Shown piece after piece: positions 1 to 8,118 of a DNA stretch of 64,000 nucleotides (its first letter is position 1; the number at the start of each line of letters is the position of its first letter). A program made the position numbers and the translations under genes. The notes beneath the pieces are model-generated. The model saw nothing but the letters and a program-made list of their open reading frames with translations, was not told where the DNA came from and ran no database searches. Source of the stretch: CALSMU01 sp965230225 (GTDB lineage: Bacteria; Bacteroidota; Bacteroidia; Flavobacteriales_D; Parvicellaceae); contig CBDDKM010000010.1 of assembly GCA_965230225.1 (NCBI GenBank), forward strand, positions 434,001 to 498,000, read 5' to 3'.

Positions 1-117
1 AATTATATACAACATAGGTACCGGAGGAACAAAATTGCCATCAGAAATCAAGTACCCTACCCCAAACATGATGTAGGTAAGAAATGAATACAATGCCAAT
101 TTTACGTCCCAAGCCAT
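1..117 (-). CDS. Partial membrane protein, N-terminus only
   Basis: An ATG at 117-115 on the minus strand opens a frame that stays open for 39 codons to the window edge. The visible peptide starts MAWDVKLALYSFLTYIMFGV and is strongly hydrophobic, with one probable transmembrane helix at about residues 7-25 and a Pro-rich turn (VPPVP-like) after it. The rest lies outside the window, so no family can be assigned. A perfect minus-strand -7 box (TAGATTTG, 247-254) lies about 130 bases upstream and could drive it. Confidence 0.5.
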   Translation of the reverse strand, partial: MAWDVKLALYSFLTYIMFGVGYLISDGNFVPPVPMLYII

Positions 118-211
118 ACTTGAAATGTTAATTTCTACTTTTTTTTACTTTTCTATTCCCCTTCAAAAGAACTATAAACAAAGGGATTAGAATAATATCA
201 CACCTACAAAA

Positions 212-243
212 TTTGTTAAAATTTAGTTAACAGCGTAACTTTT
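212..243 (+). promoter_or_regulatory. Bacteroidota-type promoter for candidate small RNA
   Basis: TTTG at 212-215 is followed after 20 bases by TAACTTTT at 236-243. This fits the phylum consensus TTTG-N19-21-TAnnTTTG with one mismatch. Transcription would start near 248-252, at the base of a strong hairpin, and run toward the terminator at 335-365. No + strand coding frame follows it. Confidence 0.45.
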
Positions 244-247
244 TTTC

Positions 248-366
248 AAATCTACGTTATATACATGTAACTAGTTAACGAAGCTAGATTTTGGTTTCAC
301 TTCGGATAAAACTGGTTATTTCTGTAAGGTGGGGAAAGCCGTTCTGGGAAGGACGGCTTTCTATTT
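248..366 (+). ncRNA. Candidate structured small RNA, about 115 nt
   Basis: The stretch between a promoter-like pair (212-243) and an intrinsic terminator (335-365) has no coding frame and folds well by eye. AAATCTA (248-254) and CGTTA (255-259) pair with TAACG (276-280) and TAGATTT (285-291), leaving only an AAGC bulge. A weaker GGTTT/AAACT stem (293-297 with 309-313) follows, then the terminator hairpin. It lies on the + strand between two leftward genes, so it is not a leader or trailer of either. I do not recognise it as a known family. An untranslated antisense transcript is the main alternative. Confidence 0.4.
335..366 (+). terminator. Intrinsic terminator with no + strand gene upstream
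   Basis: AAAGCCGT (335-342) pairs with ACGGCTTT (353-360), extended by U-G and C-G pairs around a TGGGAA loop, and is followed by CTATTTTTAT. The T-run is only on the + strand side; the minus strand side continues CCCCACC. It therefore terminates a + strand transcript, although no + strand gene precedes it. Confidence 0.7.
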
Positions 367-377
367 TTATATATCTG

Positions 378-1034
378 CTATAAATGATAAGTCAATCCTA
401 CCTTTCCGGTAAAAGCATATTGATAAATAGTATAATAACTACTTTCCATAGGAGTATACTGAATACTTCCCTGGAAGAAAAACCCTAAGTGATCTCCAGA
501 CAACACATAGGTCCCTCCTCCTATTTCGACATTCAACTGATTAAACCCAGACTCGTCCATTTCAATAGATTGTGCTTGATCGGTATTCTCTACTCCTGTT
601 ACTCCCACAAGAGAATTAACCTCTATTCCGGCAATTAAATAAGGTGATATTCGTTGCTCTGTATTAAATCGGTATAAAAGTGATACCGGCACATTCAGGT
701 ACTTGAAATTATATCCGGAATAAGTCGAAGTAACTCCTCTATCAACTAGTACTAAATCCTTACTGATTCCATAAAATGCTCCAGCCTGAATAGCCAAATG
801 CTCCGTAAACTTATTCCCTAGTAGTCCACCTCCACCAATCACCATGGAATTAGAAGAGATCCGGTTGTTCTGAAAACTCAATTGAGAAGCATATCCTCCA
901 ATACCAAAGTAGAAACCATTTTCGTTGGAGTGGTTCTCACAAAAACAAGATCGTTTTTGATATACCCCTCTCTTATCCTGAGCTTGAGAGAAAAGCCCAA
1001 GTGACAACAGACAAATTAAAATAATTGATTTCAA
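378..1034 (-). CDS. Outer-membrane beta-barrel protein (PorT/OMP_b-brl-like)
   Basis: The product is an exported protein of about 218 residues. I place the start at a TTG (1034-1032), because translation from there gives a classic signal peptide, MKSIILICLLSLGLFSQAQ. An in-frame ATG at 1085 would add 17 residues ahead of it and overlap the upstream gene by 50 bases. The mature part has alternating hydrophobic/polar strands, a glycine-rich GIGGYASQLSF segment, a LLYRFNT motif and a terminal aromatic strand (GKVGLTYHL), as expected of small Bacteroidota outer-membrane barrels. It is the last gene of a leftward cluster, one base after the preceding stop. The function is unknown. Confidence 0.7.
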   Translation of the reverse strand: MKSIILICLLSLGLFSQAQDKRGVYQKRSCFCENHSNENGFYFGIGGYASQLSFQNNRISSNSMVIGGGGLLGNKFTEHLAIQAGAFYGISKDLVLVDRGVTSTYSGYNFKYLNVPVSLLYRFNTEQRISPYLIAGIEVNSLVGVTGVENTDQAQSIEMDESGFNQLNVEIGGGTYVLSGDHLGFFFQGSIQYTPMESSYYTIYQYAFTGKVGLTYHL

Positions 1035-1035
1035 G

Positions 1036-1446
1036 TTATATTTTTTTGAAGGCCTTGAGTATATCAAAACCACTAATGAGTACAATGCTTAACACCCACA
1101 TCCAATACCCAATCAACAACACCCCACTCTCGTGCATGTTTATTTTCCAGGAAATAGCAGAACTAATTGCCAACCCAGACAAGATAATAACCGGTAATAA
1201 TTTCACTTCTTTTCTAAAAGCCCAGAAGAGCAATACCACCACCCAAACATTAGTTAGTGCAGTAAACAAGAAGGCTAAATACTCCCATAAATCATTAATC
1301 AACCCAAAGGTAGCAGCATGAATTCCCAGAACAGAGATTCCATTTAATTTCAGCCCCATAGGCCCCTGTAAGGTGGGCAATAGAAATGAGATGACAAACA
1401 GTGCCATCAAAACAAAAATGATAATCTTGCTTTTATTTTGTGCCAT
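1036..1446 (-). CDS. Hypothetical four-helix membrane protein
   Basis: This 136-residue protein is almost entirely membrane: helices at about residues 8-25, 48-78, 83-98 and 105-127, with a basic N-terminus (MAQNKSK) and a basic C-terminal tail (KAFKKI). I see no catalytic motif and do not recognise the family. It sits five bases after the HMG-CoA lyase stop and one base before the outer-membrane protein, so the three are probably co-transcribed. A link between their functions is not evident from sequence. Confidence 0.75.
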   Translation of the reverse strand: MAQNKSKIIIFVLMALFVISFLLPTLQGPMGLKLNGISVLGIHAATFGLINDLWEYLAFLFTALTNVWVVVLLFWAFRKEVKLLPVIILSGLAISSAISWKINMHESGVLLIGYWMWVLSIVLISGFDILKAFKKI

Positions 1447-1451
1447 ATTCT

Positions 1452-2303
1452 TTAACCGGGAAAGATCTCAACAGCCATCTGCATTGATTTCGCAAACTCC
1501 TCTTCGTTCAATCCATGATCATAATTATGATTGTTAAGGTACGAAATAATATGCTCGGTTGGCATGTTTCCGGTCAAATCATCTTTTGCCATAGGGCATC
1601 CTCCATATCCTTTAATGGCCGAATCAAATCGAATACAACCACTTTTTACTGCTGCATCAATTTTTTCGAATGAGGTATCCGGAGTGGTATGTAAGTGAGC
1701 TCCAATCTCCACTTCTTCAAACTCTTTGATTAGTTTTTGAAATAGAAAATCAATGGTTTCGGGGTTCGAAGTTCCAATTGTATCAGAAAGTGACAAAATC
1801 TTAACGCCATAATCTTTTAATAATCGCTCTGCCCAATGAGCTACAATATGCGGACTCCACTCATCTCCATACGGATTACCGAATGCCATAGAAAAATAGG
1901 TAACCATCTTTTTACCATGCTGTACGCATAGGTTTTGAACTTCTTCTAATCGGTTTAAAGAATCTTGAATGGTGGAATTGATATTTCTTTGCTGGAAAGT
2001 CTCAGATATGGAAAAAGGAAAACCTAAATAAGTAACCTCATCAAACTGTACCGCAGTTTCAGCTCCCCTCTTGTTAGCAGTAATTACCAGCAATTCAGAG
2101 TTAGTGTTGCTCATGTCCAACATCTTAATTACCTCAGCAGTATCCCTCATCTGAGGAATCGCCTTTGGCGACACAAAACTTCCCGCGTCTATGGTATGAT
2201 AACCAACCTTAAGTAATTGATTGATGTATTTTGCCTTAATATCTGCAGGGATGTACTCGTGTAATCCTTGCATGGCATCTCTAGGACATTCTATTAACTT
2301 CAC
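1452..2303 (-). CDS. Hydroxymethylglutaryl-CoA lyase family protein
   Basis: HMG-CoA lyase cleaves HMG-CoA to acetoacetate and acetyl-CoA in leucine degradation. The 283-residue TIM barrel has the features of the DRE-TIM metallolyases: an N-terminal ECPRDAMQG with the catalytic Arg-Asp, the metal-binding HLHTT around residue 201, and the Cys loop GYGGCPMAKDD near residue 235. The length is normal for the bacterial enzyme. Translation starts at GTG (2303); a stop two codons upstream leaves no earlier start. A near-consensus -7 box (TAACTTTA, 2325-2332) precedes it. No other leucine-degradation gene is next to it, so the exact substrate is inferred. Confidence 0.88.
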   Translation of the reverse strand: MKLIECPRDAMQGLHEYIPADIKAKYINQLLKVGYHTIDAGSFVSPKAIPQMRDTAEVIKMLDMSNTNSELLVITANKRGAETAVQFDEVTYLGFPFSISETFQQRNINSTIQDSLNRLEEVQNLCVQHGKKMVTYFSMAFGNPYGDEWSPHIVAHWAERLLKDYGVKILSLSDTIGTSNPETIDFLFQKLIKEFEEVEIGAHLHTTPDTSFEKIDAAVKSGCIRFDSAIKGYGGCPMAKDDLTGNMPTEHIISYLNNHNYDHGLNEEEFAKSMQMAVEIFPG

Positions 2304-2403
2304 TTTTTACACTTTTGACTCGTGTAAAGTTAAAGATTTTATCCCTTCTAAAAGAGGCTTATAATGTTAATTAAGCTTAAGACTAAATCAGGGCAATTGC
2401 CAA

Positions 2404-4662
2404 TTAATTCACAACTAACTTCAAATCAGTTACTTGCTCTCCAATTCGAACTTCTACCATGTAAACTCCAGCTGCAAGAAGATAAGTTGGAATATTAAAC
2501 TCCTGATCTCCTGCTGGTAAAACTGAGTTATTTAAAACAGCAACTTGTTGACCTAGGTCGTTCATTAACTCAATTTTAACTCTTTGCTCAGTTGTGGTTG
2601 TAAATGCGATTAAGGCATTATCTACCGTTGGGTTTGGGTAAAGCGTAACATTTACACTTCCTCCAGATGAACCTTCTACCACTTTGATCCCAGAATCGTA
2701 CGGTCTATTGTTATAACTACAAAGCACAATCTTGTACACCTCATTTATTTCTAATTCAGGTAAATCAAGCTCTACAGCACCATTCTGAACAAATCCCGTA
2801 CTAATAATTTCATGATCTTTGGATAAACACGCATAAGCACCTTCTACAGAACTTGTAACAGTAACCTTAGTATCATTTACGGTTACTTCTTCTGGGTGAG
2901 AAGCTTCTAAATCTACCGGGTCAGCAGTTCTGATGGTTACCGAAGGATCTCCAAAGAACACCCATGTTTCCATTACCTCCACCCCTTGGTTTCCGTAATC
3001 GTCCAACATTTTCATTTGAGCGTTATAAAACAACCCTCCCAGATTTACCTTTTTATTGTTAGCATAAGACTCTACCAGAATATCCACCAGCTCGTCCTGA
3101 GTTGCCATTGGCGGTGCCCAGGACATCAAAATAGACGACCCACAAGCTGCAATTGCTCCTGTAGGACCATTATTTCCATCCTTTGCTCTTAACCAGGTTT
3201 CTGAAATACAAGTTCCAGAAGTAAATGTTCCGTTATTACAAGCTACAGAAATCACAAATGGGTATTTACCATGATTAACCGCTTGATTAATATGAGAAGA
3301 AGAATAATTACCTGTTACACATACTGTTTGACTTCCATGCCCAGTATAATTGAACAATGTAACACCTGCATCTACGGCAGGCTTAATGATAGAGGCATTT
3401 GGATTTCCTGCAGCATCCTCTCCCTGATGACTACCATCGTAAAATTCGAACACTTCATTGAATCCATAATCCATCAAGTCATTTCTTATGTTTCTTAGGT
3501 GTTGCCAATCGGCCTCTCCATCATCTCCGTATCCGGCACCTTCATCCGAACCTAATCCAATAGCTTTCCCGTAAAAATCTCCCGCCATAGGTTCTTTCTC
3601 ATACTCGTAAGTTCTATCGATCATTGTTTGAAGGTCTGTAGCGTTAGCAGCAGAGAATCTTCCAATAAAAATTTCTGGATAATGATCATTTCCTGCTAAA
3701 TAAGAATATTTAGTATCAGACCATTTTGTTTCAGAGCTCCACCCTCCGGTACTTCCTTCATCGCCAGTATTAACTTGCGAATGATCTCCAACCAATAATA
3801 AGTACAAAAAGTCCGGGTTATTATTGTAGTAATTCTGAACATAGCTAAAAATACTATTCTCATTATTACCAATTTCTGAAATGTTTACCACTTCCGTTTT
3901 AATTCCTTTATCCTGCTTCCAGTTTACAAATTCAGTAAGGTTAGCGTTTAGGTTATCGTCTGTAATAATTAGTAAACTTCCGTGCTCTTCAACCGGAGTA
4001 TATTTTGGTTGGGTATAATTTAAAAATCTTCTTTGATAAGTATCTTCCATTTCCTGATGGTAAGACACTTTTTCTTTCAACAACTCATTTACTCCTTCTC
4101 CTCCAACATTCTTAACTTTAATCTCAAACTCCTGGTATACCCTCAACACTTTGGTAACAGGATTGTATTGAAATGGTTGAGCAATCACTACCTGCCCTCT
4201 TACATCTCTTAGGATATAAGGCTCCGATAATTTGGCAATATTCTCTGGGTAAAATGCATTTATCTGGTACTGTGGTCCCTTTTGGAATTGAACTTCAGAA
4301 GGTAATTGATTTCTTTTCAGATTCCCTTTACTTGGTACTAAATTGATATTTGGATACTCCACATATACCGCATTGGTAATTTCAACTTCCATGTTTCCGG
4401 TATTTGGAATAGCCAATGATGTAGTTAATTGAGGTACATCCGGCATTCCCAAATTTAATTGTGGAACTAGTCCTTCTGCATGAATTGCCTGGTGCAACTC
4501 TCCATCAATCATAACATCAGAAAAACTGAACTTGTTTAACTCTACTTTAACGGTAGTTTGGTTATTGTTTTGAGACTTTAAGGTAATAATATTGGCATCT
4601 TTTGCCCCAAACAAATGGATGTTCATAGCTAAAGCCAGAACTGCTAGTAACAATTGCTTCAT
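2404..4662 (-). CDS. Gingipain-family (C25) cysteine protease with T9SS sorting domain
   Basis: This is a 752-residue secreted protease. A signal peptide (1-20) is followed by a propeptide-like region, then the caspase-like C25 domain at about 225-580, then an Ig-like domain, then a type A T9SS sorting domain (NVTLYPNPT to the end). The catalytic His is H442 in NYTGHGS and the catalytic Cys is C475 in VACNNG. Their 33-residue spacing equals that of His211/Cys244 in gingipain R. The chain should cross the outer membrane through the T9SS and lose the C-terminal domain. It is a single-gene unit with a near-match -7 box (TATATTTA, 4698-4705). Autoprocessing is known for relatives and inferred here. 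Confidence 0.92.
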   Translation of the reverse strand: MKQLLLAVLALAMNIHLFGAKDANIITLKSQNNNQTTVKVELNKFSFSDVMIDGELHQAIHAEGLVPQLNLGMPDVPQLTTSLAIPNTGNMEVEITNAVYVEYPNINLVPSKGNLKRNQLPSEVQFQKGPQYQINAFYPENIAKLSEPYILRDVRGQVVIAQPFQYNPVTKVLRVYQEFEIKVKNVGGEGVNELLKEKVSYHQEMEDTYQRRFLNYTQPKYTPVEEHGSLLIITDDNLNANLTEFVNWKQDKGIKTEVVNISEIGNNENSIFSYVQNYYNNNPDFLYLLLVGDHSQVNTGDEGSTGGWSSETKWSDTKYSYLAGNDHYPEIFIGRFSAANATDLQTMIDRTYEYEKEPMAGDFYGKAIGLGSDEGAGYGDDGEADWQHLRNIRNDLMDYGFNEVFEFYDGSHQGEDAAGNPNASIIKPAVDAGVTLFNYTGHGSQTVCVTGNYSSSHINQAVNHGKYPFVISVACNNGTFTSGTCISETWLRAKDGNNGPTGAIAACGSSILMSWAPPMATQDELVDILVESYANNKKVNLGGLFYNAQMKMLDDYGNQGVEVMETWVFFGDPSVTIRTADPVDLEASHPEEVTVNDTKVTVTSSVEGAYACLSKDHEIISTGFVQNGAVELDLPELEINEVYKIVLCSYNNRPYDSGIKVVEGSSGGSVNVTLYPNPTVDNALIAFTTTTEQRVKIELMNDLGQQVAVLNNSVLPAGDQEFNIPTYLLAAGVYMVEVRIGEQVTDLKLVVN

Positions 4663-4778
4663 ACGTTAGTAGGTTAATTTATTAAGTTGTTGTGCCCTAA
4701 ATATAGTGATTATAATTGAATCACCCCTGATTTCCAACCACAAGTTTTGATGCTTACCTCCTCAAAATCACTGTTATA

Positions 4779-5981
4779 TTACACACTCTTTCCGGCAATA
4801 TACCCTCCTGTCCAGGCTGCCTGAAAGTTAAAACCTCCTGTTAGCGCATCTATATTCAAGCATTCCCCAACAATATACAAGTCATCCACCACTTTACTTT
4901 TGAATGCTTTAAAATCAATCTCCCTTAAGTCAACTCCTCCACAGGTAACAAATTCTTCCTTATTGGTACTTTTTCCGTTGATGTTAAATTGACCTCTTTT
5001 AAGTTGTTCAACTAATTTATTGGCTTGCTTTTTTGATAGCTCCCCCCAAATTTTGCTACCTGATATTCCTGCATGTTCCAACAGCGAGTTCCACAATCTT
5101 TTAGGTAGCGAAAACAGCTTGGCATTTTGAAGTTGCTGTTTGGGAGAATTATTCTTCATGTCCTCCAATTGCTCTCTAATATCTTCCTCGTCATAATCAA
5201 AACACCAATCGATGGAAATACCAAATTTATAATTCAACCCATGCAAATGTCTGGCTCCAACAGATGATAATTTTAATACAGCCGGACCGCTGATTCCCCA
5301 ATGAGTTACCAATAACGGACCATGTTCTTTTAATTTTGAACCATTAATTTTGACCATAGCATTGGGAACAGACAAACCTGCTAACCCTCTAAATCTGGTA
5401 TCTTTAGTATTAAAGGTAAACAACGAAGGAATAGGTTCTATGATGGTATGCCCTAACTCTTCTAACATTTGCCACATGGACTTACTACTACCAGTAGCAA
5501 CAATTACTACATCAGCTTCCAACTCCCCTTTTCCGGTTTTTAGCTTCCATACAGCACCTTCTTTCGATATTCCTCTTACTCCACAATTGGTCACCACTTC
5601 TACCCCATTCTTTTCCGCTTCTTTTGTCAAACAATCAATAATGGTTTGAGAGCTATCCGTATCGGGAAAAATTCTATTATCGTCTTCTACCTTTAATGAA
5701 ACTCCTCTCGTTTCGTACCACTCCATGGTATCGCCAGTCATAAAAGTGTGAAAAGGACCAAGCAACTCCTTATTCCCTCTGGGATAAAACTTCACCAAAT
5801 CTTTTGGAATAAAACAAGCATGGGTAACATTGCATCGACCTCCACCAGAAACCTTTACCTTTCCTAACACATTGGAAGATTGTTCCAATATTTTTACCTC
5901 TACATTATTCTGGTTTTCGGCACAGGAAATTGCTGAAAAAAAACCTCCTGCTCCACCTCCTATTACTACAATTCGTTTCAT
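4779..5981 (-). CDS. YhiN/HI0933-family FAD-dependent oxidoreductase
   Basis: The product is a 400-residue flavoprotein. The N-terminus is an FAD-binding Rossmann motif (VVIGGGAGGFF, residues 5-15), followed by the family signature GKVKVSGGGRCNVTH near residue 40. The middle holds a substrate-domain insertion, and the C-terminus has the second FAD contact, ALTGGFNFQAAWTGGYIAG. This is the normal architecture and length of the HI0933 family (YhiN; BaiN in clostridia), whose physiological substrate is unsettled. It is monocistronic. A perfect -7 box lies seven bases before the ATG, so its mRNA leader should be very short. Confidence 0.9.
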   Translation of the reverse strand: MKRIVVIGGGAGGFFSAISCAENQNNVEVKILEQSSNVLGKVKVSGGGRCNVTHACFIPKDLVKFYPRGNKELLGPFHTFMTGDTMEWYETRGVSLKVEDDNRIFPDTDSSQTIIDCLTKEAEKNGVEVVTNCGVRGISKEGAVWKLKTGKGELEADVVIVATGSSKSMWQMLEELGHTIIEPIPSLFTFNTKDTRFRGLAGLSVPNAMVKINGSKLKEHGPLLVTHWGISGPAVLKLSSVGARHLHGLNYKFGISIDWCFDYDEEDIREQLEDMKNNSPKQQLQNAKLFSLPKRLWNSLLEHAGISGSKIWGELSKKQANKLVEQLKRGQFNINGKSTNKEEFVTCGGVDLREIDFKAFKSKVVDDLYIVGECLNIDALTGGFNFQAAWTGGYIAGKSV

Positions 5982-5988
5982 AAAGTAA

Positions 5989-5996
5989 CAAAGGTA
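5989..5996 (-). promoter_or_regulatory. -7 box (TACCTTTG) of the YhiN-family gene
   Basis: A perfect match to the Bacteroidota -7 element TAnnTTTG on the minus strand, seven bases upstream of the ATG at 5981. No clear -33 TTG is visible at normal spacing. Confidence 0.6.
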
Positions 5997-6108
5997 AAAT
6001 ATAAGCGTTATTATTTTGTAGCTTAATTAAACAACCATTATTACCACATCACGTTTTTATGGAAAGAACCACCATAGTATCCCATAAATACAACCAACGC
6101 GAATTACC

Positions 6109-6480
6109 ATGCAGAAATACATTTTATTTACTTTATTATTCATCTTTACGTTGCACGGCCTATCTCAGGAAAACGAATGCGAAATAAACATTCCCAGCGC
6201 CATTTCAATTACTTCTGATTCGGATAGGTTTAGCGTAGGAGAAGATTGTCATTTTGAAGAGTTTAGTTTTAAACTATATAATCGCTGGGGACAACTATTA
6301 TTCGAAGCAAAAAACACAGAAGAATTCACCAACTTCAACCCCAATGAAAAAGTTGAAGTTAAAGGAGAAAAAGATGTGCAATACCGTTTTAAGCCGGGAG
6401 TTTATGTATTCATTCTTGAAGCAAGAAAAGTAGGAGAAAAAGAAGCCAATACGATCACAAGAAGCATTACCTTTTTGTAA
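6109..6480 (+). CDS. Small secreted protein resembling a lone T9SS type B (gliding) C-terminal domain
   Basis: This 123-residue protein has a signal peptide (1-20, ending HGLSQ), and almost all of the mature part looks like the CHU_C / gliding-motility-associated domain. It has FSFKLYNRWGQLLFEA near residue 52, a GVYVFILEARK strand near 100, and ends ITRSITFL, where type B domains usually end GHVTLLK. The usual FTPNGDGxND opening and the GWDG loop are missing or diverged. Normally this domain is the secretion tag of a much larger protein; here there is no passenger. It may be a secreted partner of sorted proteins or a remnant. Confidence 0.7.
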   Translation: MQKYILFTLLFIFTLHGLSQENECEINIPSAISITSDSDRFSVGEDCHFEEFSFKLYNRWGQLLFEAKNTEEFTNFNPNEKVEVKGEKDVQYRFKPGVYVFILEARKVGEKEANTITRSITFL

Positions 6481-6566
6481 TACCGAATACTAACCGCAAT
6501 CCTCCTTTCCTTCATTACCTGTTTTAACACCAGATTAACTTCCTAATTTAGTTCAAAACAACACCT

Positions 6567-7703
6567 ATGAAACATTTGACTATTACCTCCTTTCTAGTCC
6601 TTCTATCTACATTTGTTATCGGACAGCAAAAAGCTGCTGACCTTGCCATTTCAGAATTAGGATACAATGAAGTTTCTTTAAATTATCATGGAATCCCTGT
6701 ACAACAAGCAGCTGAGCTTTCTCCTAAAACGCTGGTATACAGCATTGCCAATTTTGAATACACGAATGTCTATGCTGAATATTGGTTAACCAATAGCGCT
6801 TCAGACACCCTATATCATGAACTTTCTAATGTAGTTTCAATAGACTCTGCTGGCACCGACAGCTTATACAGCTCTGTTCCATTTGGGACTCTTGCGTCCG
6901 GTAGTTATAATTTACATGTTCAGGTTTACAGCGACTCCGTTGATGGTATTCCAGCCAACAACATGGCCGACCTTACTTTAAAGGTTACTGATTACGTTTA
7001 CTTTAGAGATAACAAACAATCATCCGGGCCATGCATGTACCCAGGAGCCATGCAATTTGTTTACGAAGTGGGAAATCTGTTTGAGACTCCTGCGGACCAG
7101 ACCTTATATGGAATTGACGTTAAAATACACAGCAATTCAGTCCCAGGCTCAATTGTCTACGCTACTATTTACGACTCCTTTAATATGATTTTAACCCAAA
7201 CTGACGAACGTATTATTCAATCATCTGACCTGGGACAAGTAATAACCCTTCCCTTTTCATTTCCTCAAGATCTAATTGGTGGAGAATGGTACTCGGCCAT
7301 GGCAGGTTCGTACGAAGGAATGAATGTACTTTATGAACAAGCTCAACTTGCTGAGCCAGTGACTAGCTTTTTAATCGATGACACCTGGACCTGGTATTAC
7401 ATTAACGCCACTCCTATGGTAAGATTAAACTTCGACCCTTCTACATCGGACAGTGAAGTAAATGAAGAACTAGAAATAAGCATATACCCTAACCCAGCCA
7501 TTGATGCTACTCAGATAATACTTCAGGGAAATCACTCCGGTTCTTTAAGATTATACAATTCTGCAGGGCAGCTTGCTATGCAAGAATCACTTAATTTTAA
7601 TAACTCTACCACTATTGATGTTTCAGAGTTAGCAAAGGGAATTTATCAAGGTGTTTACACTGAAGGAGAATTTCAGCATCAATTTAAACTGGTAAAAGAA
7701 TAA
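6567..7703 (+). CDS. Secreted protein with T9SS type A sorting domain
   Basis: This 378-residue protein has a signal peptide (1-19, ending VIGQ). A region of about 280 residues holds Ig/CARDB-like beta strands (AEYWLTNSASDT, NLHVQVYSDSVDG), and a C-terminal type A sorting domain starts at about ISIYPNPAIDATQ. The fold suggests an adhesion or cell-surface protein, but there is no catalytic motif and I do not recognise the passenger. The gene follows the small type-B-like gene by 86 bases on the same strand. Its stop codon directly abuts the stop of the convergent LapA-like gene. Confidence 0.85.
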   Translation: MKHLTITSFLVLLSTFVIGQQKAADLAISELGYNEVSLNYHGIPVQQAAELSPKTLVYSIANFEYTNVYAEYWLTNSASDTLYHELSNVVSIDSAGTDSLYSSVPFGTLASGSYNLHVQVYSDSVDGIPANNMADLTLKVTDYVYFRDNKQSSGPCMYPGAMQFVYEVGNLFETPADQTLYGIDVKIHSNSVPGSIVYATIYDSFNMILTQTDERIIQSSDLGQVITLPFSFPQDLIGGEWYSAMAGSYEGMNVLYEQAQLAEPVTSFLIDDTWTWYYINATPMVRLNFDPSTSDSEVNEELEISIYPNPAIDATQIILQGNHSGSLRLYNSAGQLAMQESLNFNNSTTIDVSELAKGIYQGVYTEGEFQHQFKLVKE

Positions 7704-8021
7704 CTACTCTTCTGTTTCTTCTTTTGAGTCTGTAGTTTCAGGGATTTCCTGAGGCGCAGATTTTTCTTCCAGCTGCTTTTTTAGAAATTTAATTTCTGCA
7801 CGTTGATCTCTATTCTTAATGTAGTAATATACCCCAACGGCTAGCCCCCCTATAATTAGGAAAAGTAGTAATAAAAGAATCAACGGAACATGCATGGTTC
7901 CAAAAAACCAAAACTCTACTGCCTGATAGTTGAGCACCATAAAAATAATAGCGAATAGTACCACTAGCCCTACTAGCAGCTCTTTTCGATATTCAACTAT
8001 GAACTTCTTAAAATTTTCCAT
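7704..8021 (-). CDS. LapA (DUF1049)-domain membrane protein
   Basis: This 105-residue protein has two transmembrane helices (about 14-31 and 43-66) and a cytoplasmic charged tail (IKNRDQRAEIKFLKKQLEEK) predicted to be coiled coil. The motif NYQAVEFWFFGTMHVPLILLL matches the LapA/YciS domain pattern, in which a short loop with an aromatic-F-G turn joins two helices. In E. coli LapA acts in regulation of lipopolysaccharide assembly; that role here is inference. The gene ends without any gap against the convergent secreted-protein gene and has its own promoter element. Confidence 0.78.
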   Translation of the reverse strand: MENFKKFIVEYRKELLVGLVVLFAIIFMVLNYQAVEFWFFGTMHVPLILLLLLFLIIGGLAVGVYYYIKNRDQRAEIKFLKKQLEEKSAPQEIPETTDSKEETEE

Positions 8022-8040
8022 ATTCAGCAGCCATTTGACT

Positions 8041-8048
8041 CAAATGTA
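8041..8048 (-). promoter_or_regulatory. -7 box (TACATTTG) of the LapA-like gene
   Basis: Perfect TAnnTTTG on the minus strand, 19 bases before the ATG at 8021. Confidence 0.55.
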
Positions 8049-8118
8049 AGACATTTTCCGAATTCTATTTCTTTATTCGTCTTAGAAAGGATATTTTCGC
8101 AACCTCTAAAATCCATCT

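Noticed and set aside
2394..2403. Perfect palindrome GGCAATTGCC after the C25 protease.
   Set aside because: No loop and no T-run; a 10-base palindrome is expected by chance in this length.
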